Assembly: GCF_023634845.1 (NCBI RefSeq)
Contig: NZ_JAMLJL010000024.1
Span: 1-47,965 of the forward strand
Source of the DNA: Flavobacterium amniphilum
Lineage (GTDB): Bacteria; Bacteroidota; Bacteroidia; Flavobacteriales; Flavobacteriaceae
Direction: 5' to 3'
Length of the DNA: 47,965 nt
Shown here: piece by piece, positions 16,025-23,950 of the stretch
Layout of the letters: every line of letters begins with the position of its first letter
How positions within the stretch are numbered: position 1 is the stretch's first letter
Notes under the pieces: generated by a model
Seen by the model: the letters and a program-made list of their open reading frames with translations, nothing else
What the model was told of the DNA's origin: nothing
Databases searched by the model: none
Translations under genes and position numbers: made by a program

Positions 16025-16720
16025 ATGAAAAATTTAGTAGTAACCTTAATGACATTCTTAACCGTGATGACTTACGCACAAGACCAAAAATCGAATCCAG
16101 TTCCACAGATAAATGTTTCCGGGGAAGGTAAAATAAAAGTAATTCCTGATATGGCGACTATATCGATTGGAGTTGAAAATACAGGTAAAGATGCTGCTAC
16201 AGTTAAGAAATTGAACGACGAAACAATTGATAAAGTTTTAAAATATATCAAGAAAAACAATATTCCACAATCTGATTTTCAGACAACACAGGTGAGTCTT
16301 TATAAAACTTACGATTATGAAAAAAAGAAAAATAATTATGTGGCAAGCCAAACCATAACGGTTACATTAAAGGATTTGAAAAAATACGATGAGTTCATGA
16401 TGGATATTACCGATACTGGAATAACTAATATTGGCGGAATTGAATTCAAATCATCAAAATTAGAGCAGTATGAAGCTGAAGCGCGTAAAAAAGCAATGTT
16501 GGTTGCTAAACAAAAAGCAGCAGACTATACATCAGCTTTAAATTTGAAAGTTGGAAAGGTTTTATTGATTACTGATAACTCAAGTACTTATTATCCTCAT
16601 CCGGTTATGTACAAAGGAGCAAGAGCTGAAGCAATGGATGCGGGTGCTCCGAGAGAAACATTAGCTATCGGGGAAATTGAAATCACTGCAAATGTGAATG
16701 TTTCTTTTGGATTGGAATAA
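16025..16720 (+). CDS. SIMPL domain (DUF541) periplasmic protein
   Basis: A 231-residue exported protein with a signal peptide (residues 1-18, cut near TYAQ). It consists of a single SIMPL domain, opening with INVSGEGKIKVIPDMATISIGVE and ending EIEITANVNVSFGLE. The family forms periplasmic or surface oligomers, and some members are linked to oxidative stress tolerance. The gene follows the rhomboid gene and ends at an intrinsic terminator. Confidence 0.9.
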   Translation: MKNLVVTLMTFLTVMTYAQDQKSNPVPQINVSGEGKIKVIPDMATISIGVENTGKDAATVKKLNDETIDKVLKYIKKNNIPQSDFQTTQVSLYKTYDYEKKKNNYVASQTITVTLKDLKKYDEFMMDITDTGITNIGGIEFKSSKLEQYEAEARKKAMLVAKQKAADYTSALNLKVGKVLLITDNSSTYYPHPVMYKGARAEAMDAGAPRETLAIGEIEITANVNVSFGLE

Positions 16721-16739
16721 TTATGAAATACAACATAAT

Positions 16740-16762
16740 AACCCGCTTCGGCGGGTTTTTTT
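16740..16762 (+). terminator. Intrinsic terminator after the SIMPL gene
   Basis: AACCCGC and GCGGGTT pair around the stable tetraloop TTCG, followed by a run of T. Confidence 0.9.
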
Positions 16763-16794
16763 ATTAATGTATGCTGCTGCTGATCTTCCTTTCC

Positions 16795-16802
16795 TATATT
16801 TG
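16795..16802 (+). promoter_or_regulatory. Candidate -7 box for the patatin gene
   Basis: TATATTTG, a full match to TAnnTTTG, lies 24 bases before the ATG. No clear -33 element is seen. Confidence 0.35.
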
Positions 16803-16826
16803 CTGTAAGAATTTACTTTTATATAA

Positions 16827-17606
16827 ATGGATTTACATAAAAATTCTATTGGATTAATTTTTTCGGGAGGCGGAACAAAAGGTTTGGCACATGCCGGCGT
16901 ATTGAAATTTCTTGAGGAACAACAGATTACTCCTGTTCAAATTGCAGGAACCAGCGCCGGTGCGATTGTGGCCGCTTTGTATGCCGGTGGTAAATCACCT
17001 GACGAAATTTTGGAATTCTTCAAATCGATTTATTTTTTTAATTGGAAGCATTTTACTTTCAAGAAGGCCGGAATAATTGATTCGGATGCATTCAAGCTTT
17101 ATTTTAATTCCATTTTCGGGAATAAAACCATTGGAGACCTTAAAATGAAAGTGCATATTACTGCTACCGATTTAGTAAAAGGAAAACTGAAAGTATTCGG
17201 GGAACATACAAAAGTTGTTGATGCGGTTTTGGCTTCTTCTTCTTTTCCCGGCGTTTTATCACCTTATGAAATTGACGGGAATTTGTACAGTGATGGAGGT
17301 ATATTAAATCATTTCCCGACAGATATTCTTCAAGGTAGATGTGAATCGCTGATTGGGGTTTATGTGAGTCCGATCCAAAAAATAGAGGCCAAAGATTTAT
17401 CCAGTATCCGTTCGGTTACGTCAAGGGCTTTTGATTTGCTTTCTGCTAATTCGAATACACATAAATTCAATATTTGTGATTGGGTTATTGAGCCTGAAGA
17501 ATTAGCAAAATTCGGAACATTTGAAACGAGTAAGGCTAAAATGGATATGATCTATAAAATAGGATATGAGACCGCTAAAAAATCCTATGAAGAATTAAAC
17601 TCTTAA
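16827..17606 (+). CDS. Patatin-like phospholipase
   Basis: A 259-residue patatin-family lipid acyl hydrolase. The oxyanion loop is SGGGTKGLAHAG near residues 11-22. The nucleophile elbow is GTSAG with Ser43, and the catalytic Asp156 lies in SDGG. There is no signal peptide, so the protein is probably cytoplasmic or peripheral, as in the RssA/YlbK group. It is a single gene ending at a long perfect terminator shared with the opposing response regulator gene. Confidence 0.92.
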   Translation: MDLHKNSIGLIFSGGGTKGLAHAGVLKFLEEQQITPVQIAGTSAGAIVAALYAGGKSPDEILEFFKSIYFFNWKHFTFKKAGIIDSDAFKLYFNSIFGNKTIGDLKMKVHITATDLVKGKLKVFGEHTKVVDAVLASSSFPGVLSPYEIDGNLYSDGGILNHFPTDILQGRCESLIGVYVSPIQKIEAKDLSSIRSVTSRAFDLLSANSNTHKFNICDWVIEPEELAKFGTFETSKAKMDMIYKIGYETAKKSYEELNS

Positions 17607-17621
17607 CTTAATAAAATCAAT

Positions 17622-17664
17622 TTAATAAATGCTATCCGATATAATATTGGATAGCATTTATTAA
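17622..17664. terminator. Long perfect bidirectional terminator
   Basis: A 16-bp perfect stem: TTAATAAATGCTATCC (17622-17637) with its complement at 17649-17664. It lies between the convergent patatin and response regulator genes. Confidence 0.85.
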
Positions 17665-17672
17665 TTGAAAAT

Positions 17673-18347
17673 CTATAAAAAACCAAGCTTTTTAGCGATT
17701 TCAATCAAATCTTTATCGCTTCCTTTTTCCTTTAAAAGCTGGTCTTTGATGTTCGCTTTTCTTTTTTCTATGGCACTCATGGAAAGTGGGATGTAGTTGG
17801 GAAGATTTACTGTTTTTACACCTTGGGAAATTAAGGTCAAAATTTGGCTGTCATGATTGTCCCAATTTATATTTCTTTTGAATAATTCTCTTTGTGACTG
17901 TATTATGGTTTTGCTTCTGAATATTTCACCGTCAAGGACTTTTTTACATATTACAGGAAACAATTCAAAGTTTATGTCACTTTTTGAAATGAATCCTTCA
18001 GGCTTGACTTCTTTAATGATTTTGTCTACTGTTAACGCTTCGCTGTGCATCGTAAGCAGTACTATTTTGCAATTAGCAAATTTTTTTCTGATCAGTATGG
18101 CTAAATCGACTCCATTATTAATATTAAATTCTTTGTATGACGGAAGGCTGATATCTAGTAATGCAAAATCAATTTTGGTATTTTGTTTTACGTGGTAATT
18201 TATTTTATTGTATGCTTCTTCACAGTTGTAACTCTTTATAAAATTTGGTTCATTTTTTTGAAAGTCGGTGTCAGATAACAGGTTTATATATCCATCAACT
18301 GTCATGGGGTGATCATCGACAATCAAAATATTAAGGCTCATGTTCAT
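17673..18347 (-). CDS. NarL/FixJ-type response regulator
   Basis: A 224-residue regulator. The receiver domain (1-135) has acidic residues DD at 11-12, phosphoacceptor Asp65 in LLDISLP, a Thr in LLTMHSE and a Lys in FISKSD. The C-terminal part (about 160-220) is a helix-turn-helix of LuxR type, though divergent (QILTLISQGVKTVNLPNYIPLSMSAIEKRKANIKDQL). It is transcribed away from the histidine kinase at 18808, its likely partner, with a small lipoprotein gene between. It may control the neighbouring biosynthetic operon, but that link is inferred from position and shared CCGTAA words only. Confidence 0.88.
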   Translation of the reverse strand: MNMSLNILIVDDHPMTVDGYINLLSDTDFQKNEPNFIKSYNCEEAYNKINYHVKQNTKIDFALLDISLPSYKEFNINNGVDLAILIRKKFANCKIVLLTMHSEALTVDKIIKEVKPEGFISKSDINFELFPVICKKVLDGEIFRSKTIIQSQRELFKRNINWDNHDSQILTLISQGVKTVNLPNYIPLSMSAIEKRKANIKDQLLKEKGSDKDLIEIAKKLGFL

Positions 18348-18380
18348 TATTTATCCAGTTTCCACAAAATTAATTAAATA

Positions 18381-18397
18381 TTACGGGTTTACCGTAA
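18381..18397. promoter_or_regulatory. Candidate operator: inverted TTACGG/CCGTAA
   Basis: TTACGG and CCGTAA face each other across five bases in the divergent gap between the response regulator and the small lipoprotein gene. The same CCGTAA word occurs twice, 22 bp apart, ahead of the NRPS operon (21208 and 21230). This could be a site for the adjacent regulator. The assignment is speculative. Confidence 0.35.
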
Positions 18398-18461
18398 AAG
18401 TGTATGAAATTACTGTTGTTTTTTTGTGTTAAATAAAACAAAACTAAAAAAACAAATTTTT

Positions 18462-18701
18462 ATGAAAAGCAAATTGCATGTTGCAGGACTTGTTTTTGTT
18501 TCTTTGTTATTTTTCTCTTGTTCAGATGATTATGATTTTGATTCAGTCGAGAGAAAGAGCAATAATGTTAAATTTTCACATCAAACTGGGGAGAATGATG
18601 ATTTGAAAGGAATAGCAAAGGACTCAACTTCTGTAATTATTAATGAAAAAGATAATGCCGATGACGGAGATCCAAGTAATCCAAAACCACCAAGAGGCTA
18701 A
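18462..18701 (+). CDS. Small lipoprotein next to the two-component system
   Basis: A 79-residue protein with a lipoprotein signal ending LLFFSC, followed by a short acidic, polar tail ending DPSNPKPPRG. The ATG at 18462 is preferred over one at 18426 because it places the signal peptide directly at the N-terminus. It sits between a response regulator and a TPR histidine kinase. Similar tiny lipoproteins with a PSNPKPP-like end occur beside such kinases in Flavobacteriaceae, so it may be an envelope sensor accessory or a regulated target. A terminator follows. Confidence 0.75.
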   Translation: MKSKLHVAGLVFVSLLFFSCSDDYDFDSVERKSNNVKFSHQTGENDDLKGIAKDSTSVIINEKDNADDGDPSNPKPPRG

Positions 18702-18725
18702 ATTTATTCCAAAGATTATTTAATT

Positions 18726-18767
18726 AAGGCTACGCGATTTTTTTGTAATCGCATAGCCTTTGTTTTT
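18726..18767 (+). terminator. Intrinsic terminator after the small lipoprotein gene
   Basis: A 14-bp stem with one mismatch: AAGGCTACGCGATT (18726-18739) against AATCGCATAGCCTT (18747-18760), then TGTTTTT. Confidence 0.78.
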
Positions 18768-18774
18768 AAAGGGC

Positions 18775-18782
18775 TATATTTG
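18775..18782 (+). promoter_or_regulatory. Candidate -7 box for the histidine kinase gene
   Basis: TATATTTG matches TAnnTTTG, 25 bases before the TTG start. No -33 element fits the usual spacing. Confidence 0.33.
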
Positions 18783-18807
18783 ATGTTTTAAAAAAATAAC
18801 TGCACAA

Positions 18808-20805
18808 TTGACAACTCCAACCAAATTTTTCTGCCTGTTCCTACTATTTTTTGTTTTTTCCTGTCATAAGAAAACAGAAGTTCTGTTAGATAAAAACCAT
18901 ATTGATACTTTATCGGAAAACAAAAGAGAAAAGTATTTAGATTCAATTGTTAATTTACTGAAAATTAAGAATAATGATTCGGTTGTCAGGGATTTGTATT
19001 TAAAAATTTCTTCTGAATACTACTACATCAATAATTCTGAAAAGTCTTTGGATGTTAGTCTGAAATCTTTCAATTTGTCAAAGATGGCTAAAGATAGTGT
19101 CCGGATGGCCAAGTCGTTGTATCATATTGGGGATTGTTATGAAAACAATAAAAAAGACAGCGCTTATTTTTATTACCTGCAGGCTCAAAAAATTTATGAA
19201 AAAATTTCAGATTATGATAATGTAGGCAGGATGCTGTTCAATAAAGCCCATGTTTTGTTTTATGACGGAAATTATATTGAATGTGAAGTAGAGCTTTCCA
19301 AAGCATTACAGTATTTAAAAAATTCAAAGAATCACAGTCTGATTTATACCTGTAACAATTTAATGGGGAATTGTTTGGAGAAATTAGTCAGTTATGATGA
19401 AGCATTGGTATACCACAAATTGGCTTTACGGGAACTGGAAAAGATGAAAGTTGGTGATAAGGATGAAATAGAAGTTTATAATGTTACTTCCACAATTAAC
19501 ATCTGTAATTTATATGATTTGAAAGGAGAATTTTCAGAATCAGTGGAAAAATTACAAAGGTTGCTTTCGGAAGATTTAAGAAGAAAACAGCCCCGTTTAT
19601 ATGCTAATGTCTTAAGTAATTTAGCGTATTCGAAGATGAAAAGCGGAGATTTCAAGAATGTTGAATCTATGTTTTTGGAATCTTTGAAAATTGTTGACAG
19701 TATTGGAGTTGAATCTGATGTTTTATATAAAAAAATCAGGATAGGGGAATATTATTTAACACAAAGGGATACAGCTAAATCAATTCAAAATTTAAAAGAT
19801 GCGAATCAACTCGCAATTAAGATTAAAAGCAGTAACGAAATCTTAACTTCTTTAAAATTACTTTCAAAAGCGGATACAAAAAACAGTCTGGTTTATTCCA
19901 ACGAATATATTAGGGTTAGCGACAGTATTAATACGGTTCAAAAAAACACCCATAATAAGTATGCAAGGATTGAGTATGAAACTTCAAGAATTGAAGATGA
20001 AAACAGAATGCTGACCAAAAATAATTTTTATATTTTGATTATCTCTTTTGGTTTGATTTTATTTCTGGCGATATTTTTTGTTTTGAGGTACTTGAAATAT
20101 AAAAATAAAGAATTGGAGTTTTTGCAGCAACAGCAAAAAGCTAATGAAGAAATTTATATGTTACTAACCGAACAGCATAAAAAGATCAATATTGCAAAAG
20201 AAAACGAAAAAGCCAAAATAGCAAAAGAATTACATGACGGCGTTATGAATAAAATCTATGGTGTCCGCATGAATTTGGGCTTTTTTAATTCTAAAATTGA
20301 GGAAAGTATCATTGAAAAAAGAAAAGAATATATTTTTGAATTGCAGAATATTGAAAATGAAATCAGAAGTATATCACACGATATAAGTAAAAGTTCTTTT
20401 TTTGACGGTAATGATTTCAATGTGTTGCTGATGAGTTTAATTGAAAATCAAAAAGACATAAGCCGCACCGAATTTAAATATATAAATGATGGAAATTTTG
20501 AATGGGGAACTATTCAAAATATATACAAGATTAATGTATACCGAATTGTGCAGGAAGCAATTTTGAATATTAACAAATACTCAAATGCAAAAAAATGTGA
20601 TGTGAAAATCCTGAGAAAAAATGATACTACTTTACTTCTGAGTATTAGCGATGACGGTGAAGGATTTGATGTTAAAACCAGAAAAAGCGGTATTGGATTG
20701 AACAATATGAAAGAAAGAGCTAATTCTTTAAACGGCCAATTTAATATTGAATCAAAAATCGGCGAAGGAACAAAGATTGAAGTCACACTTTGTCTTCAGG
20801 CATAG
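18808..20805 (+). CDS. TPR-containing sensor histidine kinase (HisKA_3 type), TTG start
   Basis: A 665-residue kinase. The N-terminus is a lipoprotein-like signal ending FVFSC. Residues about 30-395 are TPR-like helical repeats, expected in the periplasm. One membrane helix (about 407-430) follows. The cytoplasmic part has a HisKA_3 phosphoacceptor helix (KIAKELHDG, His476) and an ATPase domain with NINKYSNA, SDDGEGFD and GIGLNNMKERA. The TTG start is chosen because an in-frame stop lies at 18781 and no ATG falls between it and the signal peptide. The likely partner is the NarL-type regulator at 17673. There is no fused receiver or DNA-binding domain. Confidence 0.88.
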   Translation: MTTPTKFFCLFLLFFVFSCHKKTEVLLDKNHIDTLSENKREKYLDSIVNLLKIKNNDSVVRDLYLKISSEYYYINNSEKSLDVSLKSFNLSKMAKDSVRMAKSLYHIGDCYENNKKDSAYFYYLQAQKIYEKISDYDNVGRMLFNKAHVLFYDGNYIECEVELSKALQYLKNSKNHSLIYTCNNLMGNCLEKLVSYDEALVYHKLALRELEKMKVGDKDEIEVYNVTSTINICNLYDLKGEFSESVEKLQRLLSEDLRRKQPRLYANVLSNLAYSKMKSGDFKNVESMFLESLKIVDSIGVESDVLYKKIRIGEYYLTQRDTAKSIQNLKDANQLAIKIKSSNEILTSLKLLSKADTKNSLVYSNEYIRVSDSINTVQKNTHNKYARIEYETSRIEDENRMLTKNNFYILIISFGLILFLAIFFVLRYLKYKNKELEFLQQQQKANEEIYMLLTEQHKKINIAKENEKAKIAKELHDGVMNKIYGVRMNLGFFNSKIEESIIEKRKEYIFELQNIENEIRSISHDISKSSFFDGNDFNVLLMSLIENQKDISRTEFKYINDGNFEWGTIQNIYKINVYRIVQEAILNINKYSNAKKCDVKILRKNDTTLLLSISDDGEGFDVKTRKSGIGLNNMKERANSLNGQFNIESKIGEGTKIEVTLCLQA

Positions 20806-21076
20806 TAATTTTTATATAAAAGTTCCTTTCAGCATTATTTAGGCCTAATTTTATTTTTCAAGCTTATTTATAAATATCAATCTTATATGGAATCATTTTG
20901 TTAAGTGATTCACATCAAGTCTATTTGAATTAATTCGGAACACAATTAATTCTTATCATCTAAAACTCCCGAATTTTTAAACAGGCAAACCTTAAATGCC
21001 TGATGTTTTTATATTTTACTCCGTACTGATCGAACTAAAAATGATTATCCAATTTTGTTAAAAATAATCAATTAAC

Positions 21077-21115
21077 ACATCGTAATTATCCTTGACAAAA
21101 CGATGTTATTTTTTT
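21077..21115 (+). terminator. Possible terminator upstream of the NRPS operon
   Basis: ACATCGT (21077-21083) pairs with ACGATGT (21100-21106) around a 16-base loop and is followed by TATTTTTTT. It could end kinase transcription and insulate the operon. Confidence 0.4.
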
Positions 21116-21202
21116 GTTGATTTTGTATTAAAATAACACTTCCAAAATGATATTCTGTGTAGCTATTGTGTTTATTATTAGTGTTTTAATTACTATAAGA
21201 CA

Positions 21203-21241
21203 AAGTCCGTAATTTTTATACGAAAAGTCCGTAATTTTTAG
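21203..21241. promoter_or_regulatory. Perfect 17-bp direct repeat, candidate operator
   Basis: AAAGTCCGTAATTTTTA occurs at 21203-21219 and again, unchanged, at 21225-21241. The 22-bp spacing is about two helical turns. It lies about 60 bases before the promoter-like pair at 21301. It contains CCGTAA, as does the inverted pair next to the response regulator gene. Same-face tandem sites are typical of an activator. Confidence 0.5.
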
Positions 21242-21300
21242 ATGAACCTTACTCTTATTTTCGCGCAAAATCAATTGTACTTAAACCTGAAAAAGTAATT

Positions 21301-21332
21301 TTTGGATGATTTTAAGGAAGCTTTTGACTTTG
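21301..21332 (+). promoter_or_regulatory. Candidate promoter of the NRPS/PKS operon
   Basis: TTTG at 21301-21304 and TGACTTTG at 21325-21332 resemble the Bacteroidota -33 TTTG and -7 TAnnTTTG elements, with a 20-base spacer. The -7 box has one mismatch (G for A). It would give a leader of about 95 bases. Confidence 0.35.
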
Positions 21333-21433
21333 TATAAAATAGTAAAATACAAACGATGAGCTCTTTTAATCCCTCGAATTGAGGCTGTACGGAGAATATT
21401 GATTGTGGTCAAAAAAATAAGAGCGTTTAATTT

Positions 21434-23950
21434 ATGGATAACAATGTGGTGCTGAATAGCATTAATTTGGTTTCAAAGTATTGGAAGAAAAAAATAACCA
21501 ACAGAGAGGGTGTTTTTTTAAGAAACCGGAAACAGAATAATCTGCCTTCTATTACTATCGGTACTAATGAGTTGAATTACTTTAATAGTCTTACTAATAA
21601 AAACACAATAGCCAGGCTAACAGTCATAACTACGGTTTATTCTTTTTTATTAAAGAGACTGATAAGTGAATTTGACGGTTATGTTGTTTCAGATTATGAA
21701 GGTCATTCTAATACTTTGCTTCTGGCATTTCCAACAAATTTGAAATCTACTTTTAAAGAGTATCTTCAAAAAGTAAAGCTTGAAATCTTAGAAACATTTA
21801 ATCATTCCGACTTTGATAAAGAAGTAATTGCTGAAAAGGCAGGTTTTGATAATTTGAACTTGTTGTCTAATTATGGTATTAACATTAATGCTCTTTCTAA
21901 ATCAGATTGTAACGGTATTCTGTTTAATGTAAAGATTACGGAAAATGATGGGTTAGAGATTCAAATTTCCTATTTGGAAGGATTTGTTAAAGATACTGTT
22001 GCGAACTTTCTTATTAAATCTTTTAAAGATTTCCTGATTAATTTAGAAAGCAATATTGATGTTAATCTATCAGAATTTAATCTGCTTTCCGAAAAGGAAA
22101 AATCTCAATTGTTAGTTGATTTTAATGAGACTTATGTTGCTTATCCGGATGATAAAACTATAGTTGATTTGTTTGAGGATCAGGTGACAAAAACTCCACA
22201 TAATCTAGCTGTTGTATTTAAGGAATCGCACCTGACTTATGAGGAATTAAATAAAAAAGCTAATCAATTAGCGAATTATATCATTACAAAAGACATTATC
22301 AATAAGGGTGATATTGTCGGTGTGTTTTTACCAAAATCTGATACCGGAATCATTTCATTACTAGCAATATTGAAATTGGGTGCGGTTTATTTACCAATTG
22401 ATACTAATTATCCCAAGGAAAGAATTGACCATTTAATTAAAGACAGCGGATTAAAATTGGTTATCAGTGATACAGCTGGATTAGTAATTGATAATTGTGA
22501 TTGTTTGAATATCAATGAAATAAATTTTGAAAATTACTGCTGTGATAATCTCAATTCAGTTATTTCTTCTGATGATTCAGCATACTTAATTTATACTTCG
22601 GGTTCTACCGGACTTCCCAAAGGAGTCGTGGTTTCGCATACCAGCAATGTAAATATGTCTTTAGACCAGATCAGGACTTTCGAAATTACTGAAAGTGATA
22701 AAGTGGTTTGGTTTGCTTCGGTTGCTTTTGACGCATCGATATCTGAGATTATGATGAGCTTGTATAGCGGTGCAACACTTACTATACCAACGGAAGAAAC
22801 CATAAAAGATAAAGATCAGTTTGTCGATTTTATAAAAGTAACAAAATCTTCGGTGGTTACTTTTCCTCCAAGCTACTTAGGATTATTGTCTGAAGAAGAA
22901 ATTTCGGGCCTAAGGTGTATTATCACTGCCGGAGAATCGGCTAATCCTGCTAAAGCAAATGCTGTTGTAGCTTCAGGAACCGATTATTATAACGCTTACG
23001 GTCCAACTGAATGTGCAGTTTGTGTGTCGATTTATAAAGTTTCCAAGGATGATATAGATAAGTCCATTATTCCAATAGGAAAACCAATCTCCAATTTGCA
23101 GGTTTACATCTTGGACGAAAGGTTAAAACCGGTGCCAATTGGTGTTTCCGGGAAGTTATATGTCTCAGGAGTAGGTTTAGCGAAAGGCTACCTAAACAGA
23201 ACCGAACTTACAAACGAGAAATTTATACCCAATCCATTTGCAGAAAACCAACTAATGTATGAAACCGGAGATTTGGCTTGCTGGCTGCCTGACGGAAATA
23301 TTGAGTTTTTGGGCAGAAAAGACCAGCAAATTAAAATCAGGGGATACAGAATTGAACTTGGGGAAATTGAAAATGCAATTTCGCAATTTTCTGAAGATTT
23401 GAAACAAGTGGTTGTTGAAGTTAAAGAAAACAATCAGGAAAAAGTACTCGCGGCCTACTTTGTTTCGGTTGCAGATGTAAATAAATCAGAGTTAAGAGCT
23501 TTTCTACAGGAAAAACTACCGGAATATATGGTTCCCGGTTTTTATGTGGCATTGAATGAATTACCCTTAACACCAAATGGGAAAATTGATCGGAAAGCAT
23601 TACCGGAAATTACTTCCGAAGATATTATCAGAAAAGAATATGTAGCACCGAGAAATGAAACTGAAGAAAAGCTGATTGGGATATGGCAGGGAGTTTTGGG
23701 AATTGAAAAAATAGGAATAACTGATAACTTTTTTGAGTTGGGCGGACATTCACTCAAGATTACCAAAATGTTATACCAAATAAATGAAAGCTTCGGAATA
23801 GAACTACAGATGAAGAATGTTTTGGCATTGCAAAATGTTGAAGCTTTAGGGGAATTGATTGAAACCGAAATAGCATTCAAAAATGGAATAAAAACAAATA
23901 AAACAAACGACGAAACAATCAACAAGGACATAGAAGTATGGGAACTTTAA
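21434..23950 (+). CDS. NRPS loading subunit: half C - A(Tyr) - T
   Basis: 838 residues. Residues 1-215 resemble only the C-terminal half of a condensation domain, lacking HHxxxDG, so this is probably a non-condensing initiation module. The A domain (about 235-725) has YTSGSTGLPKG, YGPTE, YETGDL, KIRGYRIELGEIE and NGKIDRKAL. Its specificity code, aligned by hand to GrsA PheA, reads DASTIAAVCK, almost identical to a known tyrosine code (DASTVAAVCK). The carrier domain has Ser773 in FFELGGHSL. The C-terminus ends in a short acidic-hydrophobic tail (IEVWEL), a possible docking peptide for the TubC-type domain of the next protein. The stop overlaps the next start by 13 bases. Confidence 0.9.
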   Translation: MDNNVVLNSINLVSKYWKKKITNREGVFLRNRKQNNLPSITIGTNELNYFNSLTNKNTIARLTVITTVYSFLLKRLISEFDGYVVSDYEGHSNTLLLAFPTNLKSTFKEYLQKVKLEILETFNHSDFDKEVIAEKAGFDNLNLLSNYGININALSKSDCNGILFNVKITENDGLEIQISYLEGFVKDTVANFLIKSFKDFLINLESNIDVNLSEFNLLSEKEKSQLLVDFNETYVAYPDDKTIVDLFEDQVTKTPHNLAVVFKESHLTYEELNKKANQLANYIITKDIINKGDIVGVFLPKSDTGIISLLAILKLGAVYLPIDTNYPKERIDHLIKDSGLKLVISDTAGLVIDNCDCLNINEINFENYCCDNLNSVISSDDSAYLIYTSGSTGLPKGVVVSHTSNVNMSLDQIRTFEITESDKVVWFASVAFDASISEIMMSLYSGATLTIPTEETIKDKDQFVDFIKVTKSSVVTFPPSYLGLLSEEEISGLRCIITAGESANPAKANAVVASGTDYYNAYGPTECAVCVSIYKVSKDDIDKSIIPIGKPISNLQVYILDERLKPVPIGVSGKLYVSGVGLAKGYLNRTELTNEKFIPNPFAENQLMYETGDLACWLPDGNIEFLGRKDQQIKIRGYRIELGEIENAISQFSEDLKQVVVEVKENNQEKVLAAYFVSVADVNKSELRAFLQEKLPEYMVPGFYVALNELPLTPNGKIDRKALPEITSEDIIRKEYVAPRNETEEKLIGIWQGVLGIEKIGITDNFFELGGHSLKITKMLYQINESFGIELQMKNVLALQNVEALGELIETEIAFKNGIKTNKTNDETINKDIEVWEL

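Larger units (their letters stand above)
20806..21433. other. Long intergenic region ahead of the NRPS/PKS operon
   Basis: About 630 bases without a gene. It contains a weak hairpin (CAGGCA/TGCCTG at 20982-21002), a better terminator candidate (21077-21115), a perfect 17-bp direct repeat (21203-21241) and a promoter-like pair (21301-21332). It is very A/T-rich. Confidence 0.7.

Noticed and set aside
18426..18461. Earlier ATG for the small lipoprotein
   Set aside because: It would put 12 mostly basic and polar residues ahead of the lipoprotein signal; the ATG at 18462 is the better start.
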